Shown one piece after another: positions 6,775 through 13,722 of a DNA stretch of 18,180 nt. Both the position numbers and the translations under genes were made by a program. This stretch comes from Stenotrophomonas maltophilia (lineage in GTDB: Bacteria; Pseudomonadota; Gammaproteobacteria; Xanthomonadales; Xanthomonadaceae). Each line of letters starts with the position of its first letter. Position 1 is the first letter of the stretch. The notes below the pieces were generated by a model. That model made no database searches. It was not told the DNA's origin and saw only the letters and a list, made by a program, of their open reading frames with translations. The stretch covers positions 1,379-19,558 of the forward strand of contig DGIP01000117.1 of the NCBI GenBank assembly GCA_002386405.1, given 5' to 3'.

Positions 6775-7889
6775 GGGCGGAAATATGCTTTAGCCCAGGG
6801 TAACAGATTCATGAGACGAGTAGTCCCGCGAACGCCTGAGCCTGAATTTGACTGGTACGTTTTATCACTCCAGAGCCCCCTCACCTTTCCCACAATCCAT
6901 GTGTCACGGGCGTCAGGCAACATCTTTTCGATCTCGGCTCTGTTCACAGCGAGGCCATAGGCGATTGCATCAAAGGCGGAGATGGTAAAGGGACCCAAGT
7001 GCCGAGCGCCATCCCATTTTTTGAAGGCGCCATCACCAAGCAATCTGCTTAGCTCACCAAAAACCCAGTTGAAGGTGTCTCGCTCCTGGACCAAGTCAAA
7101 AGAACCCGGAACAGAGAGCTTACGCGCTGAGTAATCGAGATACTCATTTACGTCCAAGCCACTCTTATAAGGGTGCAGCCGGTAAGCAAAGAAACGTAAC
7201 GCTATCTCCATCCCTTGCTGCTGATCGACCTGCGCCGCCGTCAAGGGAACGGTCTGCTTGAAGTTGACCGCTTGAGACCTCTCCGAAAGCCAGCTATAGA
7301 GCTCGAGGTTTAGCATAACCAGTATGCTGTTCCTGACCTCCTGCTCACTGAGCTTCGAGCCTCCAGTATTAAGGCGCTGGAACAACTCGAACTTTGCACC
7401 CTCATTACTCTCCTTCTTCAATATTTCCACGCGCACCCGAGCGCGCCTAAGCTCCAGCTGCAGAGAACTGTCGAATGCAAGATTGTCATTGGCATGAGCC
7501 GGCTTCCACTTCATGCCATCCAATGCTGGCAACAAATTGGTCCCAGCCAGTTCTAGCAGAGGATAAAATCCATTTCCATCGGGAAGCTTAAGCTCCCCCA
7601 TAAGCTGCAGAACCGTAGACATCCGCTGCAGGCCGTCGATCAACTCCCAGACCCCGGATTCTCTTTGAAATACGAAGATCGGCGGAATTGGAATTCCAAG
7701 CAAGAGTGACTCGATGAAGCGCGTGCGCTGTGAATCAGTCCAGCGGTAAAGTCTTTGATAGTTCGGGTCAATGACAAGCTCTTGGGCTCGATACATGGAC
7801 GCGACTTCACCTAGAGACATCTCATAACCATCGGTTACTACTTTGGTCCTGGCGATCTGTAGTTCCTTAACCAGCTGACTGATAGTCAC
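6771..7889 (-). CDS. DUF262 (GmrS-N/ParB-like) protein paired with the HEPN nuclease
   Basis: The protein has 372 residues from the chosen GTG start. The DUF262 domain (Pfam PF03235) shows DPNYQRLYRW (about 42-50), LIDGLQRMST (83-92), the DGQQR-type motif linked to nucleotide hydrolysis or sensing in ParB-like folds, and FELFQRLNTGG (167-177). In GmrSD, BrxU and SspE, DUF262 is followed by an HNH (DUF1524) nuclease. Here no HNH motif is seen, and the partner is the HEPN protein in the next gene. A likely arrangement is DUF262 as sensor or regulator and HEPN as effector. The start at 7889 is preferred because GGGAG lies six bases upstream and the family N-terminus begins about there; the frame stays open to another GTG at 7943. 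GC is low: I counted 27 of 60 bases at 7141-7200. Confidence 0.87.
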   Translation of the reverse strand: MTISQLVKELQIARTKVVTDGYEMSLGEVASMYRAQELVIDPNYQRLYRWTDSQRTRFIESLLLGIPIPPIFVFQRESGVWELIDGLQRMSTVLQLMGELKLPDGNGFYPLLELAGTNLLPALDGMKWKPAHANDNLAFDSSLQLELRRARVRVEILKKESNEGAKFELFQRLNTGGSKLSEQEVRNSILVMLNLELYSWLSERSQAVNFKQTVPLTAAQVDQQQGMEIALRFFAYRLHPYKSGLDVNEYLDYSARKLSVPGSFDLVQERDTFNWVFGELSRLLGDGAFKKWDGARHLGPFTISAFDAIAYGLAVNRAEIEKMLPDARDTWIVGKVRGLWSDKTYQSNSGSGVRGTTRLMNLLPWAKAYFRP

Positions 7890-7895
7890 AGCACA

Positions 7896-7920
7896 CTCCC
7901 GTTTCGATAGGCGAATTCTA
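7896..7920 (-). promoter_or_regulatory. RBS and possible -10 box of the DUF262-HEPN unit
   Basis: On the minus strand GGGAG (7900-7896) lies six bases before the GTG at 7889. TAGAAT (7920-7915), five of six matches to a -10 box, lies just upstream. No clear -35 is seen. If TAGAAT is used, transcription would begin after the alternative start at 7943 and so rule that start out. Confidence 0.4.
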
Positions 7921-7952
7921 GCAACGCGAGATGGTCGAAGCACATCTTAACC

Positions 7953-8075
7953 CTAGGGCCGTAGCTCTGGTCTCGCCCCAAGGTACTGACCTATGAAATC
8001 TTTAATGCTGGCAAGCCACATCCCGATTTCTAAAGGTGCGCCGCATGGCCCCTCTAGAGGGCTCGCTGCCCTCAT
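7953..8075 (-). CDS. Possible 40-residue ORF upstream of the DUF262 gene
   Basis: An ATG at 8075 opens a 40-codon frame ending in TAG at 7953-7955. Its second half ([20 protein letters not shown]) reads like natural protein sequence, with an amphipathic helix. It points the same way as the DUF262 gene. No good Shine-Dalgarno is visible and it overlaps a plus-strand frame (7993-8154), so it may be a gene remnant or chance. No family was recognised. Confidence 0.2.
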   Translation of the reverse strand: MRAASPLEGPCGAPLEIGMWLASIKDFIGQYLGARPELRP

Positions 8076-8154
8076 TGACTTGGGGCATGGTTCGCGTCAA
8101 GTCTTAGTTGGCACCTTTCCACGCAGCTTCGATTTGACTAACTGGCATTTCTAG
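7993..8154 (+). CDS. Possible 53-residue ORF between the island and the AraC gene
   Basis: An ATG at 7993, with AAGG nine bases upstream, opens a 53-codon frame ending in TAG at 8152-8154. The frame has no recognised family (it contains [19 protein letters not shown]). It overlaps an antisense frame at 7953-8075, and at most one of the two is likely to be real. It is divergent from the DUF262 gene and ends at the stop codon of the convergent AraC-type gene. Confidence 0.18.
   Translation: MKSLMLASHIPISKGAPHGPSRGLAALIDLGHGSRQVLVGTFPRSFDLTNWHF
8050..8061. repeat. Perfect 12-bp palindrome in the island's intergenic region
   Basis: The sequence ccctctagaggg is its own reverse complement with no spacer. 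It lies about 160 bases upstream of the DUF262 start. It could be an operator or a remnant of a recombination site. It has no loop and no T-tract, so it is not a terminator. Confidence 0.35.
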
Positions 8155-8978
8155 AGCGCTATCGCGTGTTTCCACTGCCGCGGCGATTGCCCGGTCTGCG
8201 ACTTGAACGCGCGCGACAGCGCCGCTTCACTGCCGTAGCCGACATCCACCGCGATGCGCTTGAGCGGCTGGCCCTTGCGCAGCGCCTGCTGCACCAGGCG
8301 CGTGCGCCAGCCCTGCAGGTAGTGGCCGGGGGTGCTGCCGATGGTGTCGCGGAAGCTGTCGGCGAACGCGCTGCGCGACATGCCGGCGCGCTGGGCGAGC
8401 GATTCGAGGGTCCATTCCTGCGCGGGTTCTTCGTGCATCGCCACCAGCGCGTGGCGCAGGCGCGGGTGGGCCATGCCGGCGAGCAGGCCGACGCGCAGCT
8501 GGCCGCTTTCCATCAGCGCGCGCAGGATCTGGATCATCACCACTTCGAACAGGCGGTCGAGCAGCGCCTGGCGGCCGCAGCGCTGGGCGAAGGCTTCTTC
8601 GAACAGCACCGACAGAATCGGTTGGCCGCCGTAGAGCTCCTGCAGCGGCAGGCAGATTACCGGCGGCAGTGCGGCGGCGACCGGGCTGCTGCCGCCGCCT
8701 TCGAACTGCAGGTGGGCGCAGGCGAAGTCGGCGCCGGTGTCGGGGTCGGTCACGAAGCGGTGCGACAGCGGGCGTGGGTAGACCAGCACGCTGGGCTGGG
8801 TGATCTCGAGCACGCTGCCGTCGGGGTGCTCCACCCGCACGTTGCCCTCGCGGATGAGGTGCAGCTGGCCGCGCTCGCCGTCGGCGGGCAGGTCGTTGAT
8901 GCCGCACAGGGCGCCGGCGTGGAAGACTTCGGCATTGACCGCAAAGCGGCCGAGCAGGGACTGCAGGCGGTCGACCAT
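8151..8978 (-). CDS. AraC-family transcriptional regulator with cupin-like sensor domain
   Basis: This 275-residue DNA-binding regulator has an N-terminal cupin-like part (about 10-180; [17 protein letters not shown], then [12 protein letters not shown]) that resembles the AraC cupin_6 type. The C-terminal pair of helix-turn-helix motifs (about 189-270) includes [20 protein letters not shown] and [25 protein letters not shown]. The frame stays open far upstream, but ATG 8978 (MVDRLQSLL) fits the family's normal start and leaves a 111-base divergent region before ohr. Four Cys residues (25, 87, 109, 134) lie in the sensor half. The divergent placement suggests control of ohr, in place of the MarR-type OhrR usually found. 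That role is inferred. Confidence 0.88.
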   Translation of the reverse strand: MVDRLQSLLGRFAVNAEVFHAGALCGINDLPADGERGQLHLIREGNVRVEHPDGSVLEITQPSVLVYPRPLSHRFVTDPDTGADFACAHLQFEGGGSSPVAAALPPVICLPLQELYGGQPILSVLFEEAFAQRCGRQALLDRLFEVVMIQILRALMESGQLRVGLLAGMAHPRLRHALVAMHEEPAQEWTLESLAQRAGMSRSAFADSFRDTIGSTPGHYLQGWRTRLVQQALRKGQPLKRIAVDVGYGSEAALSRAFKSQTGQSPRQWKHAIAL

Positions 8979-9089
8979 TTCGGACTCCAGATCAAGTTTT
9001 CTGGACCTTATGTTGCCACACGTCCGCCCGGGAGGCGCACAGTACACCTCACCAACCGCCCCACCCCATTCACAGCCAGGAGCTCTCCC

Positions 9090-9515
9090 ATGTCGATTGA
9101 AAAGGTTCTCTACACCGCACACGCCACCGCCACCGGCGGCCGCGAAGGCCACGCCACCTCGTCGGACAAGGTGCTGGACGTGCAGCTGTCCACCCCGCGC
9201 GAGCTGGGCGGCGCTGGCGGCCCGGGTACCAACCCGGAGCAGCTGTTTGCTGCCGGTTACTCGGCCTGCTTCCTGGGCGCGCTGAAGTACGTGGCTGGGC
9301 AGGCGAAGGTTGCGCTGCCGGCCGAGACCAGCATCACCGGTAATGTCGGCATCGGCCAGATCCCGACCGGCTTCGGTATTGAAGTGGAACTGCAGATCAG
9401 CGTGCCGGGCCTGCCGCGTGAGCAGGTGGAAGAGCTGGTGCAGAAGGCGCACATCGTGTGCCCGTATTCGAACGCCACGCGCGGCAACATCGATGTGACG
9501 CTGACGGTGATCTGA
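9090..9515 (+). CDS. ohr: Organic hydroperoxide resistance protein Ohr
   Basis: This 141-residue cytoplasmic thiol peroxidase reduces organic and fatty-acid hydroperoxides, with lipoyl groups as reductant in characterised members. The catalytic cysteines are Cys60 in YSACFLGAL and the resolving Cys124 in [12 protein letters not shown]. The assisting Arg18 and Glu50 are present at the positions seen in the well-studied Xylella enzyme, offset by one. The length is typical of Ohr/OsmC. A strong AGGAG at 9078-9082 supports ATG 9090. It is divergent from an AraC-type regulator and followed by an inverted pair of SMAG hairpins that may end the transcript. Confidence 0.96.
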   Translation: MSIEKVLYTAHATATGGREGHATSSDKVLDVQLSTPRELGGAGGPGTNPEQLFAAGYSACFLGALKYVAGQAKVALPAETSITGNVGIGQIPTGFGIEVELQISVPGLPREQVEELVQKAHIVCPYSNATRGNIDVTLTVI

Positions 9516-9521
9516 TGCAGC

Positions 9522-9546
9522 GTGCCGACCAACGGTCGGCACCTAC
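9522..9546 (-). repeat. SMAG/REP element, GTAG head on the minus strand
   Basis: On the minus strand it reads GTAG followed by a hairpin (gtgccgacc / ggtcggcac arms around GTT). It begins six bases after the ohr stop and faces a second copy 16 bases further on, so the two form an inverted pair. Confidence 0.85.
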
Positions 9547-9562
9547 CTTGGTCAACACGTCG

Positions 9563-9587
9563 GTAGGTCACGACCGTTGGTCGTGAC
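9563..9587 (+). repeat. SMAG/REP element, GTAG head on the plus strand
   Basis: GTAG is followed by a perfect 9-bp stem (gtcacgacc / ggtcgtgac) around GTT. It is the second member of the inverted pair between ohr and mmsB. Confidence 0.85.
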
Positions 9588-9633
9588 AAAAAAATGGGCG
9601 GATGCCGGTCGCGTTGACCGTGCATCCGCCCAT
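9588..9633 (-). terminator. Rho-independent terminator of the valine operon
   Basis: A perfect 12-bp stem (atgggcggatgc 9594-9605 with gcatccgcccat 9622-9633) encloses a loop that contains a smaller ggtc/gacc stem. Seven A residues at 9588-9594 become the U-tract when read on the minus strand. It follows the mmsB stop by about 45 bases. Confidence 0.9.
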
Positions 9634-9678
9634 CCCACCGCAGTGGATCCCGTTTTCGGGATGCGTTCGTTGTTCCGG

Positions 9679-10569
9679 TTATTTTTCCGGGGTGACCAGC
9701 TGAACTACGCTGGAGAAGTCCAGCTTGCCGCGGCCTGCCTGGTGGTTCATCGAGTACAGGTTGCGGGCCAGTTCGCCCAGCGGGATCGAGGCGCCCACGC
9801 TCATCGCCGCTTCCACGGCCAGGCCCATGTCCTTGAGCATCAGGTCGCTGCCGAAGCCGCCGCTGTAGCCGCGCGACGCCGGCGCATTTTCCAGCACGCC
9901 CGGCCACGGGTTGCACACTTCGGTGGCCCAGCTGCGGCCGGTGCTGACCGCCATCATCTGCGACAACACCTTCGGGTCCAGGCCATGGGCCACGCCCAGT
10001 GCGATGGATTCGCCGGTCACCGCCATGATGACGCCCAGTGCCATGTTGTTGCACAGCTTGGCCACCTGGCCGGCGCCACTGGCACCCACGTGGAAGATGT
10101 TCTTGCCCATGGCCTGCAGCAGCGGGCGGGCGCGCTCGAGCGCATCGCTTTCGCCGCCGACGATGAAGGTCAGGGTACCTGCCTGCGCACCGGCGGTGCC
10201 GCCGGAGACCGGGGCATCGAGCATCTGCAGGCCGCGTGCGGCGGCCGCTTCGGACACCTTGCGCGCGGTCGCCGGGGCGATCGTGCTGCAGTCGATCACC
10301 AACGCGCCGCCGGGGATGTCGGCCAGCAGGCCCTCGTCGCCCAGGTACACGTCTTCGACGTGGCGGCTGGCCGGAAGCATCGAGATGACCACTTCGGCGT
10401 CGGTCAACGTATCCAGCGCGGAGCTGGCGGCGGTGGCACCGGCGTCGACGGCGGCCTGCACGGCGGCAGGCACCAGGTCGAACACGCGCACGGCGTGGCC
10501 GGCCTTGGCCAGGTTGGCGGCCATCGGGCCGCCCATGTTGCCCAACCCGATGAATGCAATACGGCTCAT
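9679..10569 (-). CDS. mmsB: 3-Hydroxyisobutyrate dehydrogenase
   Basis: The enzyme oxidises 3-hydroxyisobutyrate to methylmalonate semialdehyde with NAD+, late in valine breakdown. The 296 residues are the normal length. The Rossmann motif GLGNMGGPMA (8-17), the substrate site DAPVSGGTAGAQAG (118-131) and the catalytic Lys171 in GQVAKLCNN are all present. ATG 10569 overlaps the stop of the hydrolase gene by four bases and has AGGAG upstream. It is the last gene of the operon, followed by a strong terminator. Confidence 0.95.
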   Translation of the reverse strand: MSRIAFIGLGNMGGPMAANLAKAGHAVRVFDLVPAAVQAAVDAGATAASSALDTLTDAEVVISMLPASRHVEDVYLGDEGLLADIPGGALVIDCSTIAPATARKVSEAAAARGLQMLDAPVSGGTAGAQAGTLTFIVGGESDALERARPLLQAMGKNIFHVGASGAGQVAKLCNNMALGVIMAVTGESIALGVAHGLDPKVLSQMMAVSTGRSWATEVCNPWPGVLENAPASRGYSGGFGSDLMLKDMGLAVEAAMSVGASIPLGELARNLYSMNHQAGRGKLDFSSVVQLVTPEK

Positions 10570-11741
10570 GCGTGGCTCCTTTCAGGAACAGTGGCGCCCA
10601 GGTCGGCCAGCGGATGCGTGGCGTCGTCCCAGGGCGATGCGAAGAAGGTGTCTGCCCAGCCCACGGTGGCCTCAGCCAGGGTCTGCGGCTGCCAGTGCGG
10701 GGTACGGTCCTTGTCGATCAGCAGCGCGCGGATGCCTTCGGCGAAATCACCGTGGGCGGCGCAGTGCAGCGCGGCGATGTATTCCAGACGGTAGACCTCG
10801 GCCAGCGATGCGGCGGCAGTACGCTTCTGCAGTTCCCACGCCAGGCGCGCCGAGCCGGGGGCACCGGCCGCCAGGGTGGCCTGCGCGGTCTGCAGCCACG
10901 GGTCTTCGGTCTGCAGCGCGGCAATGGCGTTCACCACGGCCGGCACATCGCTACCCTCGCACAGCGTGTCGATCAACGCGGCGTTGCGCAGCAGCGGACC
11001 GGTGGCGGCATCGCTGGCGTGCTGCTGCAACAGGGTGCTGAGCTGTTCGTGGTTGCGCTTGGCGTCGGCACTCCAGTGCACGTCGGCCAGCGCGTTGAGT
11101 ACATCGGCGCGCTGGGCCTCGGCGATATGGATATCGGCCATGCCGGCATAGATGGCATCGCCGGCATTGAGCGGCGCGCCGGTCAGGGCCAGGAACAGGC
11201 CCGCCTTGCCCGGCACGCGCGGCAACAGCCAGCTGCCACCCACGTCCGGGAACAGGCCCACGGTGATTTCCGGGAACGCCAGCTTGGAGCGCTCGCTCAC
11301 CACGCGGTGGCTGGCACCGGACATCAACCCGATGCCGCCGCCCATGACGATGCCATGGCCCCAGCACAGGATCGGCTTGGCGTAGGTATGGATGGCGTAG
11401 TCGACGCGGTATTCGACGTCGAAGAATTCGGAGGCGTAGTGGTTGTCGCGCACATCGCCAGCGCCGGCGTCGCGGTAGGCGCGCATGCTCTGGTACAGGC
11501 TGTGCAGGTCGCCACCGGCGCAGAACGCCTTTTCGCCCGCGCCCTGCAGCACCACCAGCGCGATGCCGTCATCGGCCGCCCATGCGCTCAGGCGCTCGTG
11601 CAGCAGGTGCGCCATCGGCAGCGAGAAGCCGTTGAGGGTGCGCGGTGCATTGAGCGTGGCAATGCCGATGCGGGTGCCGTTGGCGGCGGCCCGCTCTTCG
11701 AACAGGACCGGTGCCTCCTGGGTGGCGTCCGGCGTGCTCAT
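10566..11741 (-). CDS. 3-Hydroxyisobutyryl-CoA hydrolase
   Basis: This 391-residue crotonase-fold enzyme splits CoA from 3-hydroxyisobutyryl-CoA. Members of this subfamily are longer than hydratases, as here. The oxyanion-hole motifs are EKAFCAGGDLHSLY (70-83) and GIVMGGGIGLM (130-140). The catalytic pair Glu158 and Asp166 in AFPEITVGLFPDVGGS has the same eight-residue spacing as in human HIBCH. The frame is open further upstream, but ATG 11741 (MSTPDATQE) overlaps the hydratase stop by four bases and gives the expected N-terminus. Confidence 0.94.
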   Translation of the reverse strand: MSTPDATQEAPVLFEERAAANGTRIGIATLNAPRTLNGFSLPMAHLLHERLSAWAADDGIALVVLQGAGEKAFCAGGDLHSLYQSMRAYRDAGAGDVRDNHYASEFFDVEYRVDYAIHTYAKPILCWGHGIVMGGGIGLMSGASHRVVSERSKLAFPEITVGLFPDVGGSWLLPRVPGKAGLFLALTGAPLNAGDAIYAGMADIHIAEAQRADVLNALADVHWSADAKRNHEQLSTLLQQHASDAATGPLLRNAALIDTLCEGSDVPAVVNAIAALQTEDPWLQTAQATLAAGAPGSARLAWELQKRTAAASLAEVYRLEYIAALHCAAHGDFAEGIRALLIDKDRTPHWQPQTLAEATVGWADTFFASPWDDATHPLADLGATVPERSHA

Positions 11742-12535
11742 GCGTTCTTCCACTGAGGCGCACGCTTTTCCAGGAAGGCGTTCACGCCTTCGGCCTGGTC
11801 GGCGCGGTCGAACAGGTCGACGAAGGCCTCGCGCTCGGCCACCAGGGCCGCGCCATGGGTGCCGGTGCGGGTGGCCTGCACCAGGGTCTTGCAGGCGGCG
11901 ATGCTGGACGGGCTCTGCTTGCCGGCCTTCTGCGCCCACTCGATGGCAAGCGCCTTGGCTTCTCCCTTGCCGACCTTTTCTTCGGCCAGGCCGATGCGTA
12001 CGGCGGTGTCGGCATCGATGCGCTCGCCGAGCAGGATCATCCGCTTGGCCCAGCCCTCGCCCACCAGGCGCGGCAGGTTCTGGGTGCCACCGGCGCACGG
12101 CAGCAGGCCCACGGTGGCCTCCGGCAGCGCGACCTGGGCGTGTTCTTCAATGATGCGCAGGTCGCAGGCCAGTGCGCATTCCAGCCCGCCGCCCATGGCG
12201 TAGCCGTTGATGGCGGCAATCGACACGCCACGGAAGCCGGACAGTGCTTCGAAGGCTTCACCGAAACGGCGCGCGGCTTCACGGGCAGCGGCCTTGTCGC
12301 CGGAGGCGAACTGCTTCAGGTCGGCACCGGCGGAGAAGAACTTCTCGCCGCCACCGGTGATCACCAGAGCGTAGATGCCCTTGTCCGCATTGAGCGCGCC
12401 GACCAGGTCGCGCAGCGCCGACAGGCTGTGCACGGTCCAGGTGTGCGCAGGCGGGTTGTCCAGGGTGACCACTGCGACATGGCCGTCGGCCTCGACCTTC
12501 AGGCCCACGTGTTCATGCTTGCGCCAATCCATCAT
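11738..12535 (-). CDS. Enoyl-CoA hydratase, probably acting on methacrylyl-CoA
   Basis: This 265-residue crotonase-family enzyme adds water to a CoA-linked double bond. The oxyanion-hole segments are KFFSAGADLKQF (65-76) and GYAMGGGLECALACD (111-125). The two catalytic glutamates are Glu119 (GGGLEC) and Glu139 (ALPEATVGLLPCAGGTQ), matching the pair in rat crotonase. Between the acyl-CoA dehydrogenase and the hydroxyisobutyryl-CoA hydrolase, the natural substrate is methacrylyl-CoA. Two ATG codons in a row (12535, 12532) are possible starts; the first overlaps the dehydrogenase stop. Confidence 0.93.
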   Translation of the reverse strand: MMDWRKHEHVGLKVEADGHVAVVTLDNPPAHTWTVHSLSALRDLVGALNADKGIYALVITGGGEKFFSAGADLKQFASGDKAAAREAARRFGEAFEALSGFRGVSIAAINGYAMGGGLECALACDLRIIEEHAQVALPEATVGLLPCAGGTQNLPRLVGEGWAKRMILLGERIDADTAVRIGLAEEKVGKGEAKALAIEWAQKAGKQSPSSIAACKTLVQATRTGTHGAALVAEREAFVDLFDRADQAEGVNAFLEKRAPQWKNA

Positions 12536-13698
12536 CGCAGTTCCTCATCGGTGTTGAGCAGGTGGCGGGCCACGATCACACGCATGATCTCGTTGGTGCC
12601 CTCCAGGATCTGGTGCACGCGGCTGTCGCGCAGCAGGCGTTCAATCGGGTATTCGCGGATATAGCCGTAGCCGCCGTGGATCTGCAGTGCTTCGTTGCAG
12701 ACCTGGAAACCGGCGTCGGTGGCGAAGCGCTTGGCCATCGCGCACCACACGTTGGCATCGCTGGCACCGGCGTCGAGCTTGCGCGCGGCGGTGTGCACCA
12801 TCTGCCGTGCGGCCACCAGCTGGGTGACCATGTCGGCCAGCTTGAACTGCAGCGCCTGGAAATCGGCCAGCGGCTTGCCGAACTGGCGGCGCTCGCCCAT
12901 GTAGCGGCGTGCGGCATCCAGTGCGCCCTGCGCGGCGCCCAGCGAGCAGGCGGCGATGTTGATGCGGCCGCCGTCCAGGCCCTTCATGGCCAGCTTGAAG
13001 CCACTGCCCTCTTCGCCGAGCAGGTTGCCCACCGGCACGCGCACGTTTTCGAAGGTGATGCCACGGGTAGGCTGGCTGTTCCAGCCCATCTTCTCTTCCT
13101 TGCGGCCGTAGCTGATGCCGGCCAGGTCGGCCGGCACGGCCAGCGCACTGATGCCGCTGGCACCCGGGCCGCCGGTACGCGCCATCACCACCAGCAGCTC
13201 GGTGGCACCGGCGCCGGAGATGAAGGCCTTGGAACCGTTGAGCACGTAATGGTCGCCCTCACGCACGGCACTGGTCTTCAGCGACGCTGCGTCCGAACCG
13301 GCACCCGGTTCGGTCAGGCAGTACGAGGCCAGCTTGCTGCCCGACGACAGCGCCTGGCCCCACTCGGCGCGCAGCGCTTCCTGACCCCAGCTGCTGACCA
13401 TCCACGAGGCCATGTTGTGGATGCTGATATAGGCCGCCGTGGACGGGTCCACATTGGCGAGCTCCTCGATGACGACGGCGGCGTCCAGGCGGCTCAGGCC
13501 GCTGCCACCGACTTCAGGATCCATGTACAAGCCACAGAACCCGAGTTCCCCTGCCTTGGCGATCGCCTCGCGCGGAAAGATGCCCTCCGCATCCCATCGC
13601 GCGGCGTGCGGCGCCAGTTCGGCCTGGGCGAAATCACGCGCGGCTTCTCTATAGGCCTGCTGCGCTTCTTCGAGTTCCGTCGTCATCGAGTTGCTCAT
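12532..13698 (-). CDS. Acyl-CoA dehydrogenase, probably isobutyryl-CoA dehydrogenase
   Basis: This 388-residue FAD enzyme is predicted to turn isobutyryl-CoA into methacrylyl-CoA and pass electrons to electron-transfer flavoprotein. It carries both family signatures: CLTEPGAGSDAASLKT in the middle domain and QIHGGYGYIREYPIERLLRD near the C-terminus. The catalytic base is the Glu of ILEGTNEIMR, at about residue 366. ATG 13698 was chosen because GGAG lies five bases upstream; the frame extends two codons further to a GTG. It is 24 bases after mmsA and overlaps the hydratase by four bases. Substrate preference is inferred from the operon. Confidence 0.93.
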   Translation of the reverse strand: MSNSMTTELEEAQQAYREAARDFAQAELAPHAARWDAEGIFPREAIAKAGELGFCGLYMDPEVGGSGLSRLDAAVVIEELANVDPSTAAYISIHNMASWMVSSWGQEALRAEWGQALSSGSKLASYCLTEPGAGSDAASLKTSAVREGDHYVLNGSKAFISGAGATELLVVMARTGGPGASGISALAVPADLAGISYGRKEEKMGWNSQPTRGITFENVRVPVGNLLGEEGSGFKLAMKGLDGGRINIAACSLGAAQGALDAARRYMGERRQFGKPLADFQALQFKLADMVTQLVAARQMVHTAARKLDAGASDANVWCAMAKRFATDAGFQVCNEALQIHGGYGYIREYPIERLLRDSRVHQILEGTNEIMRVIVARHLLNTDEELR

Positions 13699-13722
13699 AA
13701 ACACTCCGTGCCGTGCAGGCGC

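Noticed and set aside
8041..8110. ggttcgcgtcaa near 8089 as a tRNA T-arm remnant
   Set aside because: No matching acceptor, anticodon or D-arm could be laid out around it.
6006..8150. Short shared words at the two ends of the island (for example aatcttta) as attachment-site duplications
   Set aside because: The match is only eight bases and not placed at the island borders, so chance is the simpler explanation.
8979..9542. N-terminal extension of the AraC frame up to 9542
   Set aside because: It runs antisense through ohr and the ohr promoter. ATG 8978 gives the normal family length.
11742..12098. N-terminal extension of the 3-hydroxyisobutyryl-CoA hydrolase frame
   Set aside because: The added part is Arg/Gly-rich antiparallel filler overlapping the hydratase gene; ATG 11741 with a 4-base overlap is the natural start.
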